Source: Nanobdellota archaeon (GTDB taxonomy: Archaea > Nanobdellota > Nanobdellia > Pacearchaeales > GW2011-AR1). From it: DNA of 32,240 nt. The notes beneath the pieces are model-generated. The model searched no databases and was not told the DNA's origin. It was given only the letters and a program-made list of their open reading frames with translations. How positions within the stretch are numbered: position 1 is the stretch's first letter; every line of letters starts with the position of its first letter. This document shows positions 25,978-32,240 of the stretch, piece by piece. The stretch covers positions 1-32,240 of the forward strand of contig JAHIVP010000022.1 in NCBI GenBank assembly GCA_018816335.1, in the 5' to 3' direction. The position numbers were made by a program, and so were the translations under genes.

Positions 25978-26063
25978 CTTTTTATTATATCAATATAGGA
26001 AAAATCATTTATATAATTAACGTGCTTTCTGCCCCCAAGAAATTTTCTACTCTCCTATTCCAC

Positions 26064-26399
26064 CTATCCAGCTTCTTGCCTACAATAATCCATAAATCTC
26101 TCCCTCTGTTCCCTTGTTAACTCCATAACTCTATCATCAACATAACAACCAACTTTAACAGGTAGGATTCTTTGTTCTCCAACTAAATATCTTGCAAGTT
26201 CTTTTGAAGCTCTATCAATTTCATCAGTACTCCATGCATCAGAAAAATCTCTTGCAGCTTCTCTAGGCTCTGTCCTATTAACTCCATATTCAATATCCCC
26301 ATCCATATTTCCAGAAAGAGTATCCTTCACAATTGGAACACTAACTACAAGTGTTAAATGCCTTGTCCCAATATGAACATCTTTTCTTTTTAATTCCAT
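26064..26399 (-). CDS. Hypothetical protein
   Basis: Start at MELKRKDVHIGTRHLTL preferred; the upstream V/G-rich extension of ORF 26064..26540 reads through repeats and the chaperonin gene end. Confidence 0.6.
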   Translation of the reverse strand: MELKRKDVHIGTRHLTLVVSVPIVKDTLSGNMDGDIEYGVNRTEPREAARDFSDAWSTDEIDRASKELARYLVGEQRILPVKVGCYVDDRVMELTREQRERFMDYCRQEAG

Positions 26400-26508
26400 T
26401 TTACTCTCTCTCCCACCCCCAGTTCCTCCTCCCATCCTACATCCCCTCCACCCCAGGATACCTACCCCCACCACCACGACAAATAAAAACATCACAACAT
26501 AACAAACC

Positions 26509-28083
26509 CTACTCCAACCCAGGATACCCACCACCACCACCCATCCCCATCCCCCTCATATCAGGCCCCTTATTTTTCCCAGAAGAGATCACATCATCTA
26601 TTCTCAAAATCATTGTAGCCACTTCAACAGCTGAACTAATTGCTTGAATTTTAATCTTTAAAGGTTCAATAATTCCTTGCTCTTTATTATCTTCAATCTT
26701 CCCATTAAAAAGATTCAAACCAGTATTAACTTCTCCAGCATCATGTCTTGCTTTTAATTCAGTTAAAACATCAATAGGATCCATACCAGCATTCTCAGCC
26801 AAAGTAATAGGAATAAACTCCATAGCATTTGCAAACTCTTCAACAGCCAACTGCTCTCTTCCTCCTAACTTCTGAGAAAACTCTCTTAATTTTTTAGCAA
26901 CCTCAATCTCAATAGCTCCTCCTCCAACAACAATTTTATGATTCTTAATAACATCATTCACAACACCAAGCCCATCTTTAATAGCTCTCTCTATCTCATC
27001 CATCACATGCTCAGTCCCACCCTTAATTAAAATTGTCAAAGCTTTAGGATTTTCACAACCCCTAACATAAGTCATTGCTTCATCTCCCTCTCTAACTTCT
27101 TCAACAATTTCAGATTTTCCTAACTGCTCTCCTGTTAACTCATTTAAATTAGAAACAATCTTTGCTCCTGTTGCTTTAGCTAACTTTTCCATATCAGATT
27201 TAGTAACTCTTCTACAAGCATAAATTCCTTGTTTAGCTAAATAATACTGAGCAACATCATCAATACCTTTTTGACAAAAAACAACACTTGCTCCAGAATT
27301 AATAACCTTAGCAACCATCTCTTTCAACATCCTTTCCTCTTGCTCAACAAACTGCTGAAACTGTTCAGGTGAAGAAATTGAAATCTTAGCATCAGCTTCA
27401 GGTGTCTTTATCTCTAAAGCAGCATCTAATAAAGCAATTCTAGCTCCATGAACTTTCATAGGCATATCAACAGAAACTTTTTCCTTATCTAAAACAATTC
27501 CTTTAATCAACTCTGTCTCCTCAATACTCTCACCCTTAGCTTTCTCAATTTTAATATTAGAAATATCTCCTGTCAATCTAACTCCCTCAACAATTAAATC
27601 AGCAAATTTCTCTTTAACATCTTCAGCACCTTTCCCTGTCATTGAAGTCATAGCTATCTTTTTCAAATCTTCAACACTAGCATCAAAAGCAAGAGCATTC
27701 AGAAAAATTTTAGCTTCTTCAGCAGCAATCCTATAACCTTTAGTAATAACAGTAGGATGAATCTTCTTATCTAACAAAGCCTCTGCATTTTCCAATAACT
27801 TACCAGCAATCATAACAGCTGTTGTAGTCCCATCACCAACTTCAGAATCCTGAGTCTTAGCAATATCAACCATCATCTTAGCAGCAGGATGTTCAATATC
27901 CATTTCTTCTAAAATCGTAACACCATCATTTGTAACAGTAATATTCCCTGTTCCATCAACTAACATCTTATCCATACCCTTAGGCCCTAAAGTCGTCTTC
28001 ACAGTCTCTGAAACCAGCTTAGCAGCTAATATATTATTTCTCTGAGCATCTTTTCCAAAACTTCTCTCACTATTATCTGACAT
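26509..28083 (-). CDS. Thermosome / group II chaperonin subunit
   Basis: [82 protein letters not shown]; Gly/Met-rich tail. Confidence 0.95.
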   Translation of the reverse strand: MSDNSERSFGKDAQRNNILAAKLVSETVKTTLGPKGMDKMLVDGTGNITVTNDGVTILEEMDIEHPAAKMMVDIAKTQDSEVGDGTTTAVMIAGKLLENAEALLDKKIHPTVITKGYRIAAEEAKIFLNALAFDASVEDLKKIAMTSMTGKGAEDVKEKFADLIVEGVRLTGDISNIKIEKAKGESIEETELIKGIVLDKEKVSVDMPMKVHGARIALLDAALEIKTPEADAKISISSPEQFQQFVEQEERMLKEMVAKVINSGASVVFCQKGIDDVAQYYLAKQGIYACRRVTKSDMEKLAKATGAKIVSNLNELTGEQLGKSEIVEEVREGDEAMTYVRGCENPKALTILIKGGTEHVMDEIERAIKDGLGVVNDVIKNHKIVVGGGAIEIEVAKKLREFSQKLGGREQLAVEEFANAMEFIPITLAENAGMDPIDVLTELKARHDAGEVNTGLNLFNGKIEDNKEQGIIEPLKIKIQAISSAVEVATMILRIDDVISSGKNKGPDMRGMGMGGGGGYPGLE

Positions 28084-28099
28084 AATAAATATAGGTTGT

Positions 28100-28498
28100 T
28101 TATCTCCCATCTTGAATTTCCTCAACTTTAGGTAAATCATTTAACCTACCCTGAATCCGCTCCCGATATCTTTCAACAGTCTCAAGATCAGATAACTCAT
28201 CTCCAACAACTTCATAAATCTGTTGAAATCTACTATATAAAATATCAAGTCTTCTTCTGGAGTTAGTAAATCTATCTAGTCGTGCTGGTAAATCAATCTC
28301 TCCCTTAGCCATATCGCTTCTTAACTCTCTATTCAACTCAACAACAACACCTCTTACATCCTCAAGTTGTTTAGTTATATCTGTAAGATCCAGCCCAAGA
28401 TTATAAAATGCTATATTATATCCTTCTTTAAAATGATGAGGACCTCTCCCAGCTAAAAAAGATTGTCTCTCAACATCAATCAATTGTTTATCTCCCAT
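28100..28498 (-). CDS. Hypothetical helical protein upstream of the chaperonin gene
   Basis: 132-aa ORF, 16 nt before the chaperonin start on the same strand. Confidence 0.6.
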   Translation of the reverse strand: MGDKQLIDVERQSFLAGRGPHHFKEGYNIAFYNLGLDLTDITKQLEDVRGVVVELNRELRSDMAKGEIDLPARLDRFTNSRRRLDILYSRFQQIYEVVGDELSDLETVERYRERIQGRLNDLPKVEEIQDGR

Positions 28499-28622
28499 CT
28501 TTAATCAACTCCCAATTCAATTATAAAGATTGTTGTAGTCTAGTTGTATAATAATTTATATACAAAAATCATAACCTAAAATAATTGATAAAATCTTCAT
28601 GTTATTTTTTTATTAATAAATT

Positions 28623-28765
28623 CTTAGGGGTGAAATGGGAAAGCGACGACTGGAGCGGTGAGTATATGTAATTTCACAAAATTATAATAATATGCTTGGC
28701 AAGTTACATATAGGAGTTTTTCACAGGGGTTTAAAATTCTCACATAATATAGTGCCACTCCTAAG
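28623..28765 (+). ncRNA. Candidate structured non-coding RNA (~143 nt)
   Basis: CTTAGGGGTG (28623-28632) pairs with CACTCCTAAG (28756-28765), one G-U; internal TATATGTAATTT/AAGTTACATATA 12-bp helix; higher GC 5' part than flanks; no long ORF. Confidence 0.5.
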
Positions 28766-28815
28766 TTTAAAAAAAACCAGAAAAACCATTTATAAAAATT
28801 ATTCTTCTAGAGTAT

Positions 28816-28852
28816 ATACTTCCAAATCAACATAACACTTAAATAGAAGTAT
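28816..28852 (+). promoter_or_regulatory. TATA-like CTTAAATAG for the CBS gene, flanked by a 7-bp inverted repeat
   Basis: ATACTTC (28816-28822) / GAAGTAT (28846-28852) around CTTAAATAG; ATG at 28867 fits leaderless transcription. Confidence 0.45.
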
Positions 28853-28866
28853 CGACTATAAAAACC

Positions 28867-29424
28867 ATGAGAGAAATAAAAGCAGGAGACCTCATGACAA
28901 GAAGCTTTGTTTATTCACATCCAGATGATTCTTTAAGAAATTGCGCAAAAATAATGATAAACAAAAGAGTTGGCAGTTTAATATTAAAAGAAAAAGATGA
29001 ACTAAAAGGAATAATAACTCAAAAAGATATTTTATGGGCATTAATTAAAAAAAATAAAGACCTAGATAATATCAAAGCAAAAGACATCTCAACAAAAAAA
29101 ATCATAACAATAAACCCCTCAGCCTCATTAGAAAAAGCTTTTGAAAAAATGAAAAAAAATAACTTCAAATGGCTTCCTGTTGTATCAAAAAAGAAAGTTG
29201 TAGGAATGCTAACAATCAAAGACTTACTTGTAACAAAACCTGATTTCCATACTGAATTTGAAAGAACAGATATATCAGAAGAAGAAGATAAAGTAAAAAG
29301 AATTGAAAAAATAAGAACAACAAATGAAACAGTTGGGATATGTGGAGAATGCGGAAGTTATGATGAACTAAGAAAACTAGAAGGCCGAGACCTCTGTGGT
29401 TTCTGCCAAGATGCTGATAATTAA
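28867..29424 (+). CDS. CBS-domain pair protein with C-terminal zinc ribbon
   Basis: Two CBS repeats (MINKRVGSLILKEKDELKGIITQKDIL; KNNFKWLPVVSKKKVVGMLTIKDLL) and CGECGSYDELRKLEGRDLCGFC. Confidence 0.92.
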   Translation: MREIKAGDLMTRSFVYSHPDDSLRNCAKIMINKRVGSLILKEKDELKGIITQKDILWALIKKNKDLDNIKAKDISTKKIITINPSASLEKAFEKMKKNNFKWLPVVSKKKVVGMLTIKDLLVTKPDFHTEFERTDISEEEDKVKRIEKIRTTNETVGICGECGSYDELRKLEGRDLCGFCQDADN

Positions 29425-29452
29425 CTTATCTTAAAATACTTTTCCAATCATT

Positions 29453-29833
29453 AACTTAATCTATAACTTTTATTAACCCTCAATCTATCATTAACCAAAT
29501 AAAAATCAACCCACACACCACCTATCTTAAAATTCTCTCCAATCATTAACTTTTATTAAACCTCAACCTATCTTAAAATTCTAACTTAATCTATAACTTT
29601 TATTAAACCTCAACCTATCTTAAAATTCTAACTTAATCTATAACTTTTATTAACCCTCAACCTATCTTAAAATTCTAACTTAATCTATAACTTTTATTAA
29701 ACCTCAACCTATCTTAAAATTCTAACTTAATCTATAACTTTTATTAACCCTCAATCTATCATTAACCAAATAAAAATCAACCCACACACCACCTATCTTA
29801 AAATTCTCTCCAATCATTAACTTTTATTAAACC
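29453..29833. repeat. Nested direct repeats: ~47-bp tandem units inside a 110-bp perfect direct repeat
   Basis: 29453-29562 identical to 29724-29833; units start at 29583, 29630, 29677 (AACTTAATCTATAACTTTTATTAAMCCTCAACCTATCTTAAAATTCT). Confidence 0.95.
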
Positions 29834-30073
29834 CCCAACCTATTTTTCACCTTAAATAAAAATCAACCCACACACCACCCATCATTAAATCTCTTCACAT
29901 TAATAAATTCCTAAAAACAAGATATCCGACCTAGAAGGCTATCGAGTTGGGGTGGTGGAATTAAACTCTGTTCTTATCATTAACTTTTATTAAACCCAAA
30001 CCTATTTTTCACCTTAAATAAAAACCACTCCACACACCACCCATCATTAAATCTCTTCACATTAATAAAATTC
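29813..30073. repeat. ~98-bp direct repeat pair (29813-29910 and 29976-30073)
   Basis: ATCATTAACTTTTATTAAACC...CACACACCACCCATCATTAAATCTCTTCACATTAATAAA(A)TTC in both. Confidence 0.9.
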
Positions 30074-30082
30074 TTTAGCGTA

Positions 30083-30104
30083 GAGGCTTGGCAAAGCCAG
30101 CCTC
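30083..30104. other. Hairpin GAGGC(T)TGGC-AAA-GCCAGCCTC
   Basis: 9 paired positions with one bulged T and an AAA loop, at the end of the repeat region. Confidence 0.7.
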
Positions 30105-30175
30105 GAAGCCAGTACACAACATAAAAACATATTTAAATACATAATTCTAAATAATAATAAGAAAGAGGAACAAAT

Positions 30176-30673
30176 ATGCCAGAGAAAGACACACTATACC
30201 AAACAAAAGTAAAACATTCAGGAATTTTTGATTTCCCTGAATTATATAAATTCTGTTTTGAATGGTTCAATGATGAAGGATATGATATTCTTGAAAAAAA
30301 ATATTCTGAAAAAATAAAAGGTGATTTAAAAGAAATTGAAGTAGATTGGGAATGTTTTAGAAAAGTATCAGATTATTTTAAATTTTTAATAAAAGTACGT
30401 TTTTATATTCCAAATATGGCTGATGTTGAAGCTCAAAAAAATGGCCAAAAAGTAAGTGCAAATAAAGGAAGCCTAGATGTAAAATTAACAGCTGTAATGA
30501 TAAAAGACTATGAAAAAAGATGGGAAGGAAACGCATTTTTAAAATTCTTAAGAGGAGTTTATGACAGATATATAATCAGAGGAAGAATCGAACAATACGA
30601 AGCAAAAATAATAGGAGAGATAACAGATTTAATAGCTGAAATCAAAGCTTTCTTATCAATTGGAAACAAATAA
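30176..30673 (+). CDS. Hypothetical protein (165 aa)
   Basis: Long ORF preceded by TATA-like sequence and AGAGGA. Confidence 0.75.
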   Translation: MPEKDTLYQTKVKHSGIFDFPELYKFCFEWFNDEGYDILEKKYSEKIKGDLKEIEVDWECFRKVSDYFKFLIKVRFYIPNMADVEAQKNGQKVSANKGSLDVKLTAVMIKDYEKRWEGNAFLKFLRGVYDRYIIRGRIEQYEAKIIGEITDLIAEIKAFLSIGNK

Positions 30674-30724
30674 TCTTATGTTTTCTATCACAGCAAAATT
30701 TAAATAAATGAATCTGTAAAAGAT

Positions 30725-32098
30725 ATGATGAAAAAGTGGATATTATGTTTATTGATAATAGGAATACTACCATTAATCTCAGCAGTGGAGATCACAAAAA
30801 CATCAGTAACAGACACAATAATCAAAGAACTAAATAATCCAGCGATTTACAATCTAGAAATTACAAATCACGGAGAATATGATGAATTTAATATTTACAA
30901 TCTTATTGGAATAACTCTTCAACCATCAAGTCCTTTTTCAATTTTAAGACAAGAAACAAAACAAGTTGAACTTAAAGTTTACCCTAATGAATTTTTACTT
31001 GGAAGACAAACCCCTTACTCTTTTGTTTACAAAGTAAGAGGAAAAAATACAAATATAACAGATGATATTTTAACAGTAAAAATAGTTTCAATAACAGACG
31101 CTTTCTTAATAAAATCTAAAAATATACACTTAAACTCAACATCAGCAACATTAAAAATTACAAATCTTCAAAACTTTCAATTCAATAATATTACTTTAGA
31201 TTTTAATTCTAAATTCTTTTCAGAAGAAGAAACAATTTCCTTAGAACCTTATGAGAAAAAAGAAATTATAATTCCTATTGAAAGAGCAAACTTAAGAGGA
31301 TTAAGTGCAGGAGACTATAAATTTATCACAACAGTAAAACTTCCAACAGAAGATAAAGAAATACAAAGCACACTAACATTCACAGAAAAAGCAGACATAA
31401 CTAAAAAAGAAGAATCATCAGGAATAATAATTCACACAACAGAAATCACAAAATCCAACGAAGGCAACCTTCCAATCACTGTAGACATTCAATCTAGAAA
31501 AAACATAATCTCAAGATTACTAACTTCCTTTAATATAGACCCAACTAAAACTGAAAGACAAGGTTTCTTTATAGAATATACATGGCAAAAACAATTAGAA
31601 CCAGGAGACAGCTTAGAAGTAGAAATAACAACAAACTGGATAATCCCTCTTTTTATAATAATATTCATCTTAATAATAATTGCAATATATTTCTTATTTT
31701 TCTCAGCTAATCTAATACTAAAAAAATCAGCTCATTTAATGAGAACAAAAGGCGGAGAATTTGCACTAAAAATAACACTTAGAATTAAATCAAGAAAATA
31801 CATTGAAAAAATAACACTAGCAGACAGATTTCCTCACTTACTAAAACTTCACTCTAGATATCTTTCTCAACCAGAAAAAGTTGATCTCAAAAACAACAGA
31901 CTACTCTGGAACATAACTCAGTTAAGCAAAGGAGAAACTCGTATATTTACATATATTGTTTATTCTAAAGTCGGAGTTGTTGGTAGATTTGAAATCCCTC
32001 AAGCAACAGCAATCTACGAGGCCAACAACAAAGTCCATGAAACTTACTCTAACAAAGCTTACTTTGTAGGTGAGCAGAAACACGAGGAAAAATTCTGA
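30725..32098 (+). CDS. Secreted/membrane protein: signal peptide, beta-rich ectodomain, one internal TM
   Basis: MMKKWILCLLIIGILPLISAVEI signal; TM WIIPLFIIIFILIIIAIYFLFF near the middle. Confidence 0.8.
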   Translation: MMKKWILCLLIIGILPLISAVEITKTSVTDTIIKELNNPAIYNLEITNHGEYDEFNIYNLIGITLQPSSPFSILRQETKQVELKVYPNEFLLGRQTPYSFVYKVRGKNTNITDDILTVKIVSITDAFLIKSKNIHLNSTSATLKITNLQNFQFNNITLDFNSKFFSEEETISLEPYEKKEIIIPIERANLRGLSAGDYKFITTVKLPTEDKEIQSTLTFTEKADITKKEESSGIIIHTTEITKSNEGNLPITVDIQSRKNIISRLLTSFNIDPTKTERQGFFIEYTWQKQLEPGDSLEVEITTNWIIPLFIIIFILIIIAIYFLFFSANLILKKSAHLMRTKGGEFALKITLRIKSRKYIEKITLADRFPHLLKLHSRYLSQPEKVDLKNNRLLWNITQLSKGETRIFTYIVYSKVGVVGRFEIPQATAIYEANNKVHETYSNKAYFVGEQKHEEKF

Positions 32099-32137
32099 TT
32101 AATCAAATAAACTTCTAGCTAACTCACAACCTATCTT

Positions 32138-32240
32138 GAAATTTTCTCCAATCATTAACTTTTATTAAACCCCAATCTAATCACCCTCAAATAAAAACCA
32201 ACCTACTCACAACCTATCATTAAACTTTCTCCAATTAATA
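32138..32240. repeat. Additional diverged copy of the G-free repeat (continues past window end)
   Basis: TTCTCCAATCATTAACTTTTATTAAACCCCAATCTAATC... resembles the 29.4-30.1 kb units; no G after 32138. Confidence 0.75.

Noticed and set aside
26351-26647. ORF 26351..26647 (+)
   Set aside because: Pro-rich antisense of the chaperonin tail and C-rich repeat.
28623-28765. RNase P or SRP RNA identity for the candidate ncRNA
   Set aside because: I could not locate the conserved P4 (CR-I/CR-V) segments or an SRP helix 8 GGAA...GCAGC motif by eye; left unnamed pending an Infernal scan.
29453-29833. CRISPR-like array
   Set aside because: The 47-bp units are contiguous with no unique spacers, are G-free, and no cas genes are present in the window.

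Overview
AT-rich, gene-dense archaeal chromosome segment. Small proteins, archaeal ribosomal proteins L10e and L35Ae, a group II chaperonin, TruD, a Trm11-like methyltransferase, a proteasome-type Ntn hydrolase and an intron-containing tRNA all point to an archaeon. Gene style suggests a DPANN lineage (Pacearchaeota/Woesearchaeota-like), which is inference. Most of the window is housekeeping or small uncharacterised proteins. Main observations: (1) a unit with a winged-helix-like protein, a thymidylate-synthase-fold protein that appears to lack the catalytic Cys, a 49-aa membrane peptide and a coiled-coil protein, behind a promoter with repeated ACTGAAAC boxes; (2) a GC-rich ~70-nt element found both inside a tRNA-Gly(GCC) intron and abutting tRNA-Val(UAC), with compensatory stem changes; (3) a 504-nt run with no G on the + strand, built of nested repeats and related to further copies at ~30.0 kb and at the window end; (4) a PlsX-like protein next to an ICMT/PEMT-like membrane methyltransferase; (5) a divergent AdoMet-decarboxylase-like protein; (6) a PEP synthase with a ~190-aa low-complexity repeat tail; (7) two candidate structured RNAs or short repeat elements at ~25.05 and ~28.62 kb. 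All calls come from reading the sequence; no searches or folding programs were run.
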